Counted from the stretch's first letter, positions 1 through 8,537 are shown. The stretch is DNA of 64,000 bases from Algibacter amylolyticus (GCF_014202225.1 NZ_JACHGE010000009.1:124001-188000), one strand, 5' to 3'. Notes: generated by a model not told the origin, from the letters alone. Made by a program: numbers and translations.

Positions 1-101
1 ACTTGTAAATATAATAAAATACTTACGCAATTGTATTTTTTATCCATAAATTCTTTATCAATAGATTAGCTCTAAGGTAGTTTACTCTTCAAATCATTTG
101 T

Positions 102-109
102 TATCTTTG
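102..109 (+). promoter_or_regulatory. -7 promoter box of rimO
   Basis: TATCTTTG matches the Bacteroidota primary sigma factor -7 consensus TAnnTTTG and ends 17 bases before the rimO ATG. I do not see a well-spaced TTG -33 element. It implies a very short leader. Confidence 0.6.
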
Positions 110-126
110 CGCACTAATTTTAAGCT

Positions 127-1434
127 ATGCGCACAAAAACTCTTAAGAAGAACAAAATTAATGTAGTAACCCTTGGTTGTAGTAAAAATGTTTACGACAG
201 CGAAGTGTTAATGGGGCAGTTAAAGGCCAATGGAAAGGATGTTGCTCACGAAGAAGAGGGGAATATTGTTGTAATTAATACCTGCGGATTTATTAATAAT
301 GCCAAGGAAGAAAGTGTAAACACTATTCTTGAGTATGTTAAGAAAAAAGATGAAGGTGAAGTAGATAAAGTTTTTGTAACAGGTTGTTTAAGTGAGCGTT
401 ATAAGCCAGATTTAGTAAAAGAAATTCCTAATGTAGATGAGTATTTTGGAACCACGGAGTTGCCAGGACTTTTAAAAGCTTTAGGTGCCGATTATAAACA
501 CGAACTTATTGGAGAGCGTTTAACAACAACCCCAAAAAACTATGCATATTTAAAAATTGCTGAAGGTTGCGACAGACCTTGTTCGTTTTGCGCTATTCCA
601 ATTATGCGTGGGAAACATAGAAGCACACCTATTGAAGAGATTATTATTGAAGCTGAAAAATTAGCAGCTAATGGCGTAAAGGAATTAATTCTTATCGCTC
701 AAGATTTAACCTATTACGGATTAGATTTATATAAAAAACGAAACTTAGCCGAATTATTAGAAGCTTTAGTAAAGGTAGACGGTATTGAATGGATTCGATT
801 ACATTACGCTTTCCCTACAGGATTTCCATTAGATGTTTTAGATGTTATGAAACGCGAGGATAAAGTGTGTAACTATTTAGATATTCCGTTGCAGCATATT
901 TCTGATGATATTCTTAAAAGTATGCGTCGTGGTACAACTAAAGAGAAAACTACAAAGTTAATTTCTCAATTTAGAGAAGCTGTTCCAGAAATGACTATTA
1001 GAACAACACTTATTGTTGGGTATCCTGGTGAAACTGAAGCACATTTTCAAGAATTAAAACGATGGGTTCAAGATATGCGTTTTGAACGTTTAGGATGTTT
1101 TACCTATTCTCATGAAGAAAACACACATGCTTATAATTTAGAAGATGATGTTCCAGAGGAGGTAAAAGTAGAAAGAGCAAATCAAATTATGGAAATTCAA
1201 TCTCAAATTTCATGGGAATTGAATCAACATAAAATTGGACAAGTACTAAAGGTAGTTATCGACAGAAAAGAAGGTAACTATTTTGTTGGTAGAACTGAAT
1301 TTGACTCACCAGACGTGGATAATGAAGTTTTAATTGATGCGACTAATACCTACCTAAAAACAGGAGAATACACAACTGTTAAAATTATTGAAGCAGAAGA
1401 TTTTGATTTGTATGCCGAAGTTGTAACAGCGTAA
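127..1434 (+). CDS. rimO: ribosomal protein uS12 methylthiotransferase RimO
   Basis: Radical-SAM methylthiotransferase that adds a methylthio group to the conserved aspartate of ribosomal protein S12. The 435-residue length is normal for the family. The N-terminal UPF0004 domain begins with VTLGCSKNVYDSE and carries the conserved cysteines of the second cluster (also INTCGF and TGCLSERY). The radical-SAM CxxxCxxC motif is CDRPCSFC near residue 149, followed by the RGKHRS segment, and the C-terminus is a TRAM domain. The RimO-specific opening separates it from the tRNA enzyme MiaB. The ATG is the only good start, 17 bases after a -7 box. It converges on ttcA with a 7-base gap and no visible terminator. 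Confidence 0.95.
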   Translation: MRTKTLKKNKINVVTLGCSKNVYDSEVLMGQLKANGKDVAHEEEGNIVVINTCGFINNAKEESVNTILEYVKKKDEGEVDKVFVTGCLSERYKPDLVKEIPNVDEYFGTTELPGLLKALGADYKHELIGERLTTTPKNYAYLKIAEGCDRPCSFCAIPIMRGKHRSTPIEEIIIEAEKLAANGVKELILIAQDLTYYGLDLYKKRNLAELLEALVKVDGIEWIRLHYAFPTGFPLDVLDVMKREDKVCNYLDIPLQHISDDILKSMRRGTTKEKTTKLISQFREAVPEMTIRTTLIVGYPGETEAHFQELKRWVQDMRFERLGCFTYSHEENTHAYNLEDDVPEEVKVERANQIMEIQSQISWELNQHKIGQVLKVVIDRKEGNYFVGRTEFDSPDVDNEVLIDATNTYLKTGEYTTVKIIEAEDFDLYAEVVTA

Positions 1435-1441
1435 AAGTATT

Positions 1442-2239
1442 TTAAACAAAGGTGTCATCTTTTACAGTGGTGTCTTCGAGTGTATCAAAATTATAGAGGT
1501 TTCTGTCTAGTAAATGAGAAGGATACACGTTTTGTAGAGCATTCATCATAACAGAACTTCTATCAGGAAAATCGGTTTCCCAATCGGCAATCATTTGTTT
1601 TACCTTTTTACGTTGTAAATTCTCCTGCGAGCCACATAAATTACAAGGAATTATTGGGAAATTCATGTAGTTCGAATAAGCTTCTATATCACTTTCTTTG
1701 CAAAAGGCTAAAGGTCTTAAAACAACTAAATCGCCAGTATCGTTTTTAAACTTTGGTGGCATGGTTTCAAGCTTTCCTGCAAAAAAGAAATTTAATAAAA
1801 ATGTTTCTATAATATCGTTTCTATGATGACCTAAAGCCAGTTTGTTACAACCTAAATCTTTGGCTGCTTCGTATAATGTGCCACGACGTAATCTAGAACA
1901 CAAGCTACAAGTTGTTTTGCCTTCCGGGGTTTTCTCCATAACCACCTTATAGGTGTTTTTTTCTATTATTTTATAATCAACTCCTAATTGGCTTAAGTAA
2001 GTTGGTAAAATGGCTTCAGGAAAACCAGGTTGTTTCTGGTCTAAGTTAACCGCTATAATCTTAAAGGATATTGGCGCTACTTTTTGAAAATGTAACATCA
2101 TTTGCAACAGTGTATAGCTGTCTTTTCCTCCAGAAAGACACACCATAATAGAGTCGCCATCTTCAATCATTGAAAACTGTTTAATGGCTTCGCCAACTGC
2201 ACGATGTAATTTTTTTGTAACCTGTTCCTTGTTTTCCAT
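1442..2239 (-). CDS. ttcA: tRNA 2-thiocytidine biosynthesis protein TtcA
   Basis: Iron-sulfur ATP pyrophosphatase that thiolates C32 of tRNAs. The PP-loop SGGKDS is near residue 36. Two cysteine pairs that hold the Fe-S cluster are visible, CSLC near residue 111 and CNLC near residue 199, and the [11 protein letters not shown] motif lies between them. At 265 residues it is close to family length. It is monocistronic on the minus strand, convergent with rimO and divergent from the M23 peptidase gene. A -7 box lies only 5 bases upstream of this ATG, so the message may be leaderless. Confidence 0.93.
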   Translation of the reverse strand: MENKEQVTKKLHRAVGEAIKQFSMIEDGDSIMVCLSGGKDSYTLLQMMLHFQKVAPISFKIIAVNLDQKQPGFPEAILPTYLSQLGVDYKIIEKNTYKVVMEKTPEGKTTCSLCSRLRRGTLYEAAKDLGCNKLALGHHRNDIIETFLLNFFFAGKLETMPPKFKNDTGDLVVLRPLAFCKESDIEAYSNYMNFPIIPCNLCGSQENLQRKKVKQMIADWETDFPDRSSVMMNALQNVYPSHLLDRNLYNFDTLEDTTVKDDTFV

Positions 2240-2244
2240 GAATG

Positions 2245-2252
2245 CAAAAATA
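2245..2252 (-). promoter_or_regulatory. -7 promoter box of ttcA
   Basis: On the minus strand the sequence reads TATTTTTG, a match to TAnnTTTG. The distance to the ATG is only 5 bases, much shorter than at other promoters here (usually 16-22). Either the ttcA mRNA is leaderless or this match is fortuitous. Confidence 0.4.
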
Positions 2253-2302
2253 TTATTTAATTGGATAATATCGAATATTTTAATCTTAAAGAAATTCTTT
2301 AT

Positions 2303-2310
2303 TACTTTTG
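2303..2310 (+). promoter_or_regulatory. -7 promoter box of the M23 peptidase gene
   Basis: TACTTTTG matches TAnnTTTG and ends 22 bases before the TTG start at 2333. This supports that start. Confidence 0.5.
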
Positions 2311-2332
2311 GAGAATACCTAAATAATAAGCA

Positions 2333-3004
2333 TTGAGTTTTTTAGAAGTACTTAAAAAAATAGGAGAGCAGCCAATACAGGTTATAGATGCTTCAAGATA
2401 TATTCCGTTAGATTTATCTGAAACCAATTCTCAGCTAAATACTATCGATGTGTCATCTGCAGAAAAGCTTGGAGATTATGTAAATAGTGTAATATCGAAA
2501 GGTCAGGCGGAAGTGGCTTACGGTGGCTATTTAGAAGTTAGAAACATTTATAAGCGCAGTATTCATTTTAATAATCAAGCCGAGAGCGAACGCAATATTC
2601 ATTTAGGTGTCGATTTATGGTGCGTAGCAGAAACACCAATTTATGCACCTTTAGATGGCCGTGTGCATAGTTTTAATAACAATACCAATTATGGCGATTA
2701 TGGTCCAACTATTATTTTGGATCACCATTTTAAAGGCATGGTATTCTATACGCTGTATGGCCACTTAAGTTTAGCTTCTATAAATAGCTTAAAAGTTGGA
2801 ACCGTTTTTAAACAAAATGAAGAAATAGCAACTCTTGGTGATGCTTCTGTAAATGGCGATTATCCGCCACATTTGCATTTTCAAATAATTAAGAATTTAG
2901 GAGATTTTAAAGGCGATTATCCCGGAGTTTGTAATAAAAACGATTTGGAATTTTATAAAGAAAATTGCCCAAATCCAGAGCTTTTACTAAGCATCAAAGG
3001 CTAA
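2333..3004 (+). CDS. M23-family (LytM-type) peptidoglycan endopeptidase
   Basis: Zinc metallopeptidase fold of the M23/LytM type, which usually cuts peptidoglycan cross-bridges. Visible elements are the HLGVDLW metal motif (HxxxD) near residue 87, TLYGHLS near residue 142 and the HLHFQ catalytic HxH near residue 181. It is 223 residues long and has no signal peptide or membrane segment, which is odd for a cell-wall enzyme: it may be cytoplasmic, or leave by an unknown route. The start is TTG; no in-frame ATG lies nearby, and a -7 box 22 bases upstream supports it. Substrate and location are unproven. Confidence 0.8.
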   Translation: MSFLEVLKKIGEQPIQVIDASRYIPLDLSETNSQLNTIDVSSAEKLGDYVNSVISKGQAEVAYGGYLEVRNIYKRSIHFNNQAESERNIHLGVDLWCVAETPIYAPLDGRVHSFNNNTNYGDYGPTIILDHHFKGMVFYTLYGHLSLASINSLKVGTVFKQNEEIATLGDASVNGDYPPHLHFQIIKNLGDFKGDYPGVCNKNDLEFYKENCPNPELLLSIKG

Positions 3005-3034
3005 TTTGTACTTCAATTAAAAGTACTAGAGTTT

Positions 3035-3721
3035 TTACTGATAAGCGGCCAAAATACTAGCAATTTTATTTAAATCTGTTTCAACTATTTCCGTTTCTGG
3101 AGCTAAAGGAAACCTTTGTTGTCCTGGTCTGTGTACAAAAGCTGCGCGCCAACCTGCCCAAAGTGCACCTGCAACATCCCAACCATGGGCTGCAATTAGC
3201 ATACAGTCCTCAGGTTTTACGCCCATTTTTTTTGCTCCCCAAAGATAGGTGTCTGTAAATGGTTTAAATTTTCCGGTAGACTCAACACTAAGCATGTCAT
3301 CAAAATAATCCGTTAATCCAGCATTTTTAAATTGATTTTTTAATCCATCTTGCGATGAGTTTGTAAAAGCTGCCAATTGGTATCCAGCGTCTTTTAAAGT
3401 AACTAAAGTATCCTTGACTTCGGGGTGTGGCCGTAGGTTTTGCATAGAATCTGTAACAATGTTCCGAGCCTCATTTTCAGAAATTGTAATGTTATGGTTT
3501 GCTGCTACCATTTGCAATGCAGCAGCACCTATTTGTCCAAAAGAGTGATACGTACCACTTGCCGAAACCACTAACGAATACTGTAACATTGTTGTAAACC
3601 ACAAAGGGAGCAAATCCTCTTTGCCGCCTAAAGCTTTTCCAATCTGCTTTTTCATAGTAGACAGATCTAAAAGCGTTTCGTTTACATCAAAAAAAAGTAC
3701 TTTAGGTTTCAAAGGTGTCAT
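3035..3721 (-). CDS. haloacid dehalogenase type II (HAD-superfamily hydrolase)
   Basis: HAD-superfamily hydrolase resembling L-2-haloacid dehalogenases. Motif I is FFDVNETLLD with the nucleophile Asp12, motif II is FTNSSQD near residue 120, and motif III/IV is the STGKFKP to HGWDVAGALWAGWR stretch, with the IAAHGWD signature typical of type II dehalogenases. At 228 residues the length fits. It is the last gene of the minus-strand order tetR, AhpD-like, DsbA-like, HAD, 43 bases after the DsbA-like gene. Real substrates of many relatives are unknown, so dehalogenation is only the family assignment. Confidence 0.85.
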   Translation of the reverse strand: MTPLKPKVLFFDVNETLLDLSTMKKQIGKALGGKEDLLPLWFTTMLQYSLVVSASGTYHSFGQIGAAALQMVAANHNITISENEARNIVTDSMQNLRPHPEVKDTLVTLKDAGYQLAAFTNSSQDGLKNQFKNAGLTDYFDDMLSVESTGKFKPFTDTYLWGAKKMGVKPEDCMLIAAHGWDVAGALWAGWRAAFVHRPGQQRFPLAPETEIVETDLNKIASILAAYQ

Positions 3722-3764
3722 AGTATTCGTTATTTAGGTTTACTAGGTATCAATTCTTCTTATA

Positions 3765-4421
3765 TTATGCATTAGCTTGTTCCGCTATTAACTCGGTTAG
3801 TACTTGCTTAAATGTATCTACAGGTTGCGCGCCAGTAACAGCACTTTTTCGATTAAAAACAACTGTTGGCACCGAATTTACTCCTAAGTTTTTCCAATAG
3901 TTTTGGGTTTGCCGTATTTGGTAACGCGCGTCTTCATTATCTAATTGGGCTAATGCTTCGTCTGCATTTAAACCTACGTGCATTAAGGCTTCTTTTAAAA
4001 TATTTAGATCGGACACATCTTTACGGTCGCTAAAAAACGCTTTAGTTAGTGTCATTTTTAATTCGGTTTGCTTACCAAAAGCTTTAGCATATTCTAATAA
4101 AATATGGGCATCGAAAGTATTTACCATACGCATGTCGTCAAAATAATCGAATTTAAAACCGAGTTCTTCTCCAACTTCAGTCATGTGTTGTTGAGATTCC
4201 TTCTGCTGTTCTAAAGTAGCCCCATATTTTTCTGCAATATGTTCGGTTACATTTTGACCTTCAGAGGGCATATTAGGATTCAATTCAAACGGTTGCCATT
4301 CAATTTCAATTTGGTCTTCAATACCTAATTCCTGAATGGCTTTTTCTAAACGCTTGTAGCCAATGGTACACCAAGGACATACAACGTCTGATACGATATC
4401 TATTTTTAATTTTTCTTTCAT
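3765..4421 (-). CDS. DsbA/FrnE-like oxidoreductase
   Basis: Thioredoxin-fold protein of the FrnE branch of the DsbA family. The active site is CPWC at residues 15-18, followed by TIGYKRLE and a helical insertion typical of the family. A cis-proline loop is visible as NSVPTVVFN near residue 182. At 218 residues it has the usual length. There is no signal peptide, so it acts in the cytoplasm, unlike periplasmic DsbA. Relatives are proposed to be redox or isomerase enzymes in oxidative stress. It sits in the TetR-linked operon between the AhpD-like and HAD genes. Confidence 0.88.
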   Translation of the reverse strand: MKEKLKIDIVSDVVCPWCTIGYKRLEKAIQELGIEDQIEIEWQPFELNPNMPSEGQNVTEHIAEKYGATLEQQKESQQHMTEVGEELGFKFDYFDDMRMVNTFDAHILLEYAKAFGKQTELKMTLTKAFFSDRKDVSDLNILKEALMHVGLNADEALAQLDNEDARYQIRQTQNYWKNLGVNSVPTVVFNRKSAVTGAQPVDTFKQVLTELIAEQANA

Positions 4422-4438
4422 AAGCTTAAAATTAATAA

Positions 4439-4460
4439 ACCTTCCGTAAATACGGAAGGT
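4439..4460. repeat. perfect inverted repeat between operon genes
   Basis: ACCTTCCGTA, AA, TACGGAAGGT: arms of 10 bases in the gap between the AhpD-like and DsbA-like genes. The minus-strand sequence after it is only mildly T-rich, so a weak terminator/attenuator or mRNA-stabilising hairpin is more likely than a full terminator. Confidence 0.5.
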
Positions 4461-4487
4461 CTACTGCTATTAATCAAATTTAAATTA

Positions 4488-5051
4488 TTAAGAGTTTACT
4501 TCTTCTTTAGACCAAGCAAATTTTTCAAAAGCGGCATCTACAGGTGTGTTTGCAATATGATTTGTGTAGTTACTTATAGTTTTTTGCGATAATCCTAAAA
4601 TGATATCTAAAACATGTTTTTCTTCATAACCAGCTGCGTAAAAGGTGTCTAAATCTGCTTGCGATACGTTACCACGATTTCTAACAATAGTTAAAGTCAT
4701 AGTACGTAAGGCTTCTAATTTAGAATTTTCTAAAGGTGTTTCGTTACGTAAAGCTTCAGTAATAGCATCATCAACTTTCATCATTTTTGCAATACCTGTG
4801 TGTGCAGGAACACAATAATGACATGCATGCTCTACGTTAATGGCTTGCCAAACCACAGTTAATTCTTCTTCGTTAAATGAAGATTGAGTAAATAGCTCAT
4901 GTAAGGTTTGGTATGCTTTTAAAATTTGTGGAGAACCCGCTAAAACACCGTGTAAACCAGGAATCATACCGTATGCTTTTTTAGAGTTTTCTAATAAAGG
5001 TTTTGCTTCCGTTGGAGCCGTTTCAATGTCGTGAATTTTTAAAGTTGTCAT
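4488..5051 (-). CDS. carboxymuconolactone decarboxylase / AhpD-like protein
   Basis: All-alpha AhpD/CMD fold. The redox motif is the EHACHYCVPAHTG stretch, with CxxC near residues 76-79 and the following histidine, as in alkylhydroperoxidase AhpD. That favours a peroxide- or thiol-redox role over lactone decarboxylation. It is 187 residues long. The start ATG lies about 30 bases downstream of the palindrome CTAAACGTTCGTTTAG, which has a near-copy at the tetR promoter. It is the first gene after tetR in the same direction and probably the main TetR target. The substrate is unknown. Confidence 0.88.
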   Translation of the reverse strand: MTTLKIHDIETAPTEAKPLLENSKKAYGMIPGLHGVLAGSPQILKAYQTLHELFTQSSFNEEELTVVWQAINVEHACHYCVPAHTGIAKMMKVDDAITEALRNETPLENSKLEALRTMTLTIVRNRGNVSQADLDTFYAAGYEEKHVLDIILGLSQKTISNYTNHIANTPVDAAFEKFAWSKEEVNS

Positions 5052-5082
5052 AATTTTTATTTTATATTTATGTTAATTATTT

Positions 5083-5098
5083 CTAAACGTTCGTTTAG
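5083..5098. promoter_or_regulatory. putative TetR operator ahead of the AhpD-like gene
   Basis: CTAAACGTTCGTTTAG is a perfect 7+2+7 palindrome in the 67-base gap between tetR and the AhpD-like gene. It matches the tetR-promoter site CTAACCAATCGTTTAG at 13 of 16 positions, as expected for two sites of the same TetR dimer. Confidence 0.65.
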
Positions 5099-5118
5099 TT
5101 ATTGTGTAAAAAAAAGGG

Positions 5119-5682
5119 TTATATGTTTTTGAAAGTCATTTCAATATAATCTTCAATTTCTTGTGTTGTGTTTACTCTTGCTGCTGCTGCTAAACCATGC
5201 TTTGCTAATAGTAAATAGTTAGCTTGTTTTAAAACAGTGTCTTCAGTTTTGGTAGAATCCATCTTTAATTTTTCAATAATGATAGATTTTAAATTATCCA
5301 TAAAAGAATCCATCTGCTCTTTGATTAATTCGTCTTCAGTTTCAGAAAATTCATTATAAGTGTTTGTTACAAAACAGCCTTTTAAATGGTCGTTTTTAAA
5401 ATTAGAACTTACAGAATCATAGAAAAATTGTTTAATATCTTCAATGCCCTTAGTTCCGTTTTTAAACTTTTGTAAAACATCGTTTACTCTAGATTTATAC
5501 TGTTTTAAACTTTCTAGAAACAATCCATGTTTATTGCCAAAACTAGAATAAATGGAAAACTTATTAATGCCCATTTCTTTTTCTAACATTTGCATAGAGG
5601 TTGTCTCATAGCCGTTTTTCCAAAAGAGGTGCATTGCTTTTTCAAGGACTTCCCCTTCGTTATATTGTTTGTTTCTAGCCAT
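5119..5682 (-). CDS. TetR/AcrR-family transcriptional repressor
   Basis: Ligand-responsive repressor of the TetR family, 187 residues. The N-terminal helix-turn-helix covers residues about 10-57, including MEKEMGINKFSIYSSFGNK-type recognition sequence (KFSIYSSFGNKHGLFLESL). The C-terminal ligand domain has TetR_C-like helices. It starts the minus-strand operon with the AhpD-like, DsbA-like and HAD genes. A -7 box upstream is overlapped by a palindromic site like the one in front of the AhpD-like gene, so autorepression is likely. The inducer is unknown; the linked genes suggest an electrophile, peroxide or halogenated compound. Confidence 0.9.
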   Translation of the reverse strand: MARNKQYNEGEVLEKAMHLFWKNGYETTSMQMLEKEMGINKFSIYSSFGNKHGLFLESLKQYKSRVNDVLQKFKNGTKGIEDIKQFFYDSVSSNFKNDHLKGCFVTNTYNEFSETEDELIKEQMDSFMDNLKSIIIEKLKMDSTKTEDTVLKQANYLLLAKHGLAAAARVNTTQEIEDYIEMTFKNI

Positions 5683-5699
5683 TATTATGTTTTACACTA

Positions 5700-5720
5700 C
5701 AAAACTAACCAATCGTTTAG
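5700..5720 (-). promoter_or_regulatory. tetR promoter with overlapping operator
   Basis: Minus-strand TAGTTTTG at 5707-5700 fits the TAnnTTTG -7 box and ends 17 bases before the tetR ATG. The imperfect palindrome CTAACCAATCGTTTAG at 5705-5720 overlaps it, so bound repressor would block RNA polymerase. Confidence 0.6.
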
Positions 5721-5802
5721 TAATAAAAAAAGATTTAACATTATTTTAGTTTTTTGAGAATGAAAATAAGAATGCAATCTATTTAACAGCGTGGTTAAAA
5801 AC

Positions 5803-5835
5803 AAAAAAGCCACTCTGTTTTAAGAAAGTGGCTTT
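5803..5835 (-). terminator. terminator of the YceI gene
   Basis: AAAGCCACT and AGTGGCTTT arms (5806-5814 and 5827-5835) with a 12-base loop, followed on the minus strand by a T run. It lies just downstream of the YceI stop and separates that gene from tetR. Confidence 0.75.
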
Positions 5836-5855
5836 AAAAAATATGTGTTTAAAAA

Positions 5856-6509
5856 TTAAGACTTTGTAGCCTTAACTGTAACTTTTAATTCCATATCGTC
5901 ATTAATAAATTTATCACCTAAATTATCAAAAATAGATTTAGAACCATATTGTACATTCCATTTTGTACGGTCTATAGTAAAGGTTTCACTAGTAAGTGTA
6001 ATAGAACCATTTTCATTTGTAACCGTTACAGGAAACGTAACATTGTTTTTAGTTTCTTTAAGTAATAAGTTACCAGAAAGCATTGTTTTACCATCTACTT
6101 CTTCTAAACCAGTTATAGTAAAGGCAGCGTTAGGGTGTTTTTCAACATCAAAGAAATCGGCATTTTTTAAGTGACCAACTAATTTAGCGTTTCCTTTATC
6201 GTCTGCAGGAATGTCTAAAACAGTAATAGAGTCCATGTTAATAATAAATGAACCTCCAACAATTTTACCGTTAGTAACATCTAAAATACCATTTTCAATA
6301 GCAATAGTTCCATTATGTGATCCTGTAGGCTTGTAACCTGCCCATGTAATAGTAGATGCTTCTGTGTTAACCGTATACTTTTCTGCATTTACTACTTCTT
6401 CAACAGCTTCGGCTGCTGTTGTAGCAGCTTCTTTTGCTTTGTCTTTACAACTTGTTGCTGTTATAGCTAATGCTGCTACAAATAAAATCTTTGCAATATT
6501 CTTTTTCAT
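5856..6509 (-). CDS. YceI-family lipid-binding lipoprotein
   Basis: Secreted lipocalin-like YceI protein that in relatives binds isoprenoid or amphiphilic ligands. Residues 1-20 are a lipoprotein signal ending in a TATSC lipobox, with Cys21 as the lipidated residue. A short acidic/alanine-rich linker (residues 24-43) precedes the YceI beta-barrel, recognisable by TITWAGYKPTGSHNGTI near residue 53, the HLKNADFFDVEKHP stretch and TIDRTKWNVQYGS. At 217 residues it is slightly longer than family minimum because of the linker. It has its own terminator and is the first of the minus-strand genes here, divergent from grpE. Confidence 0.92.
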   Translation of the reverse strand: MKKNIAKILFVAALAITATSCKDKAKEAATTAAEAVEEVVNAEKYTVNTEASTITWAGYKPTGSHNGTIAIENGILDVTNGKIVGGSFIINMDSITVLDIPADDKGNAKLVGHLKNADFFDVEKHPNAAFTITGLEEVDGKTMLSGNLLLKETKNNVTFPVTVTNENGSITLTSETFTIDRTKWNVQYGSKSIFDNLGDKFINDDMELKVTVKATKS

Positions 6510-6579
6510 TTTAAAATGTTTTAATTGTTATTGTGTAAAATTAGACAATACCAATCAGAAAAAAAATTATAATTATTTT

Positions 6580-6620
6580 AATGACATTATGACATTTTTA
6601 TAATAATGGCAGTACTTTTG
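6580..6620 (+). promoter_or_regulatory. grpE-dnaJ promoter region
   Basis: TACTTTTG at 6613-6620 fits TAnnTTTG, 37 bases before the grpE ATG. Just upstream, ATGACATT occurs twice in direct repeat (6581-6588 and 6589-6596, sharing the run ATGACATTATGACATT), a possible regulator site for this chaperone operon. No CIRCE element is visible. Confidence 0.5.
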
Positions 6621-6657
6621 CCAACTTTAATTTAAGATTGAAAAAATTGAATTTACC

Positions 6658-7218
6658 ATGAGTAATAAAGAAAATAACGATATAGAGAACGAACAAGTGG
6701 AATCTACCCAAGACCAAGCAGTTGAGGTAGAAGCACAAGTAGAAGAGCAAGTTGAAGAAGAACTTACCAATGAAGAAAAACTTGAAGCTGAAGTAAAGCA
6801 AGAGAAAGATAAGTTTTTAAGGCTATTTGCAGAGTTTGAAAATTATAAAAGGCGTACAGCTAAAGAACGTATAGAATTATTTTCTACAGCAAGTGAAGGT
6901 GTTATGAAAACATTATTACCTGTTTTAGATGATTTTGAGCGTGCTTTAACACATATCGAAGACGATAAAGAGGCTGAAGAATTACGTAAAGGTGTATTAT
7001 TAATTTACCAGAAATTAATAAAAACGCTTGAGCAAAAAGGACTAAAGCCTATGGAAGTTAAAAAAGGCGATGTTTTTAATGCCGATAACCACGAAGCTAT
7101 AACGCAAATACCAGCACCTTCTGATGATATGAAGGGGAAAATTATCGACATCGTTGAAAAGGGATATCTTCTAGGAGAAAAAGTAATTCGTTTTCCTAAA
7201 GTAGTTATAGGGCAATAA
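6658..7218 (+). CDS. grpE: nucleotide exchange factor GrpE
   Basis: Co-chaperone that releases ADP from DnaK. The first 50 residues are Glu/Gln-rich, followed by the long coiled-coil (KFLRLFAEFENYKRRTAKER near residue 59) that forms the dimer. The C-terminal beta domain carries FNADNHEAI and ends in the GYLLGEKVIRFPKVVIG signature. At 186 residues it is full length. The ATG opens a two-gene operon with dnaJ, 53 bases apart from its real start. dnaK is not in the window. Confidence 0.96.
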   Translation: MSNKENNDIENEQVESTQDQAVEVEAQVEEQVEEELTNEEKLEAEVKQEKDKFLRLFAEFENYKRRTAKERIELFSTASEGVMKTLLPVLDDFERALTHIEDDKEAEELRKGVLLIYQKLIKTLEQKGLKPMEVKKGDVFNADNHEAITQIPAPSDDMKGKIIDIVEKGYLLGEKVIRFPKVVIGQ

Positions 7219-7271
7219 AAAGTATTAATAATTAAAAAATGTCCTTTCTTTTTGGAAGGGTAGGAACAGGA

Positions 7272-8390
7272 ATGGCTAAAAGAGATTTTTACGAAATATT
7301 AGGGATTAATAAGGGTGCAACTGCAGCCGAAATTAAAAAAGCTTATAGAAAAAAAGCAATTGAATTTCACCCTGATAAAAACCCAGATGATAAAGGAGCA
7401 GAAGCTAAGTTTAAAGAAGCAGCTGAAGCATATGAAATATTAAGTGACGAAAACAAAAAAGCACGTTACGACCAATACGGACACCAGGCTTTCGAGAATG
7501 GTGGCGGTGGCGGCGGCTTTGGTGGCGGCATGAATATGGACGACATATTTAGTCAGTTTGGTGATATCTTTGGAGGCGGCGGAGGCGGTTTCTCTGGTTT
7601 TGGCGGTGGCGGTGGCCAACGTCGAGTTAAAGGGAGCAACTTACGTATTCGTGTAAAATTAACTTTAGAAGAAATAGCTACTGGAGTTGAGAAAAAAATT
7701 AAAGTAAAACGTAAAGTTCAAGCACCAGGAACTACTTATAAAACATGTTCTACATGTGGTGGTTCTGGACAAGTAACAAGAATTGCCAATACTATTTTAG
7801 GTAGAATGCAAACCTCGGCACCTTGTAATGTTTGTGGTGGTGCGGGACAAACTATCGATAAAAAACCTAGCGATGCAGATGCACAAGGTTTAAAAGTAGC
7901 TGAAGAAACTGTATCTATTAAAATACCTGCGGGTGTTGTTGATGGTATGCAACTTAAAGTTTCTGGTAAGGGTAATGAAGCTCCTGGAAATGGAATTTCT
8001 GGAGATTTAATTGTTGTTATTGAAGAAGAAGCACATGCAAAATTACAGCGTGAAGGCGATAATTTACATTACGATATGTATGTAAGTTTCCCTGATGCTG
8101 TTTTAGGAACATCAAAAGAAATAGATACCGTAACAGGAAAAGTGCGTATTAAGGTTGAAGCTGGAGTACAATCTGGTAAAATTTTACGCTTACGCGGAAA
8201 AGGAATTCCAAGTATAAACGGTTATGGTAAAGGCGATTTATTAGTACATGTTAATGTATGGACGCCAAAAACATTGAATAAACAGCAAAAAGACTTTTTC
8301 GAGTCTATGCAAGATGATGAGCATTTCTCGCCAAAACCAGAAAGCTCTGATAAATCATTTTTTGAGAAAGTGAAAGATATGTTTTCTTAA
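7272..8390 (+). CDS. dnaJ: chaperone DnaJ with two-motif zinc region
   Basis: Hsp40 co-chaperone that stimulates DnaK. I choose the ATG at 7272 ([11 protein letters not shown]) because the J domain normally starts there; an in-frame ATG at 7239 would add 11 atypical residues. The J domain has the HPD motif near residue 34, then a Gly/Phe linker rich in GGGGG. The zinc region has only two CxxCxGxG motifs, CSTCGGSG and CNVCGGAG, where classical DnaJ has four; I believe this reduced form is normal in flavobacteria. The C-terminal substrate domain is complete. A strong terminator follows the stop. Confidence 0.95.
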   Translation: MAKRDFYEILGINKGATAAEIKKAYRKKAIEFHPDKNPDDKGAEAKFKEAAEAYEILSDENKKARYDQYGHQAFENGGGGGGFGGGMNMDDIFSQFGDIFGGGGGGFSGFGGGGGQRRVKGSNLRIRVKLTLEEIATGVEKKIKVKRKVQAPGTTYKTCSTCGGSGQVTRIANTILGRMQTSAPCNVCGGAGQTIDKKPSDADAQGLKVAEETVSIKIPAGVVDGMQLKVSGKGNEAPGNGISGDLIVVIEEEAHAKLQREGDNLHYDMYVSFPDAVLGTSKEIDTVTGKVRIKVEAGVQSGKILRLRGKGIPSINGYGKGDLLVHVNVWTPKTLNKQQKDFFESMQDDEHFSPKPESSDKSFFEKVKDMFS

Positions 8391-8410
8391 AAATAGTTAT
8401 ATAGTGATTA

Positions 8411-8440
8411 AAAAATCCGCTTTTAAGCGGATTTTTTTTG
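8411..8440 (+). terminator. grpE-dnaJ terminator
   Basis: AAAAATCCGC (8411-8420) pairs perfectly with GCGGATTTTT (8427-8436) across a TTTTAA loop and runs into a T tract. Confidence 0.9.
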
Positions 8441-8537
8441 TTTATAAAAATGGGAGGTATTTTATTAAAACTTGAAATATCCGTATAAGTTTACAAGTTA
8501 TTTTGGTGATTATCTAGTATTTGTATTGAAAAAAAAC

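Noticed and set aside
1-47. A possible minus-strand start codon at 45-47 (MDKKYNCVSILLYLQ) running off the left edge.
   Set aside because: Only 15 codons are inside the window and nothing can be recognised, so I do not list it as a gene.
7239-7271. Upstream dnaJ start adding [11 protein letters not shown].
   Set aside because: DnaJ proteins begin at the J domain ([11 protein letters not shown]), and the extension has no family support.
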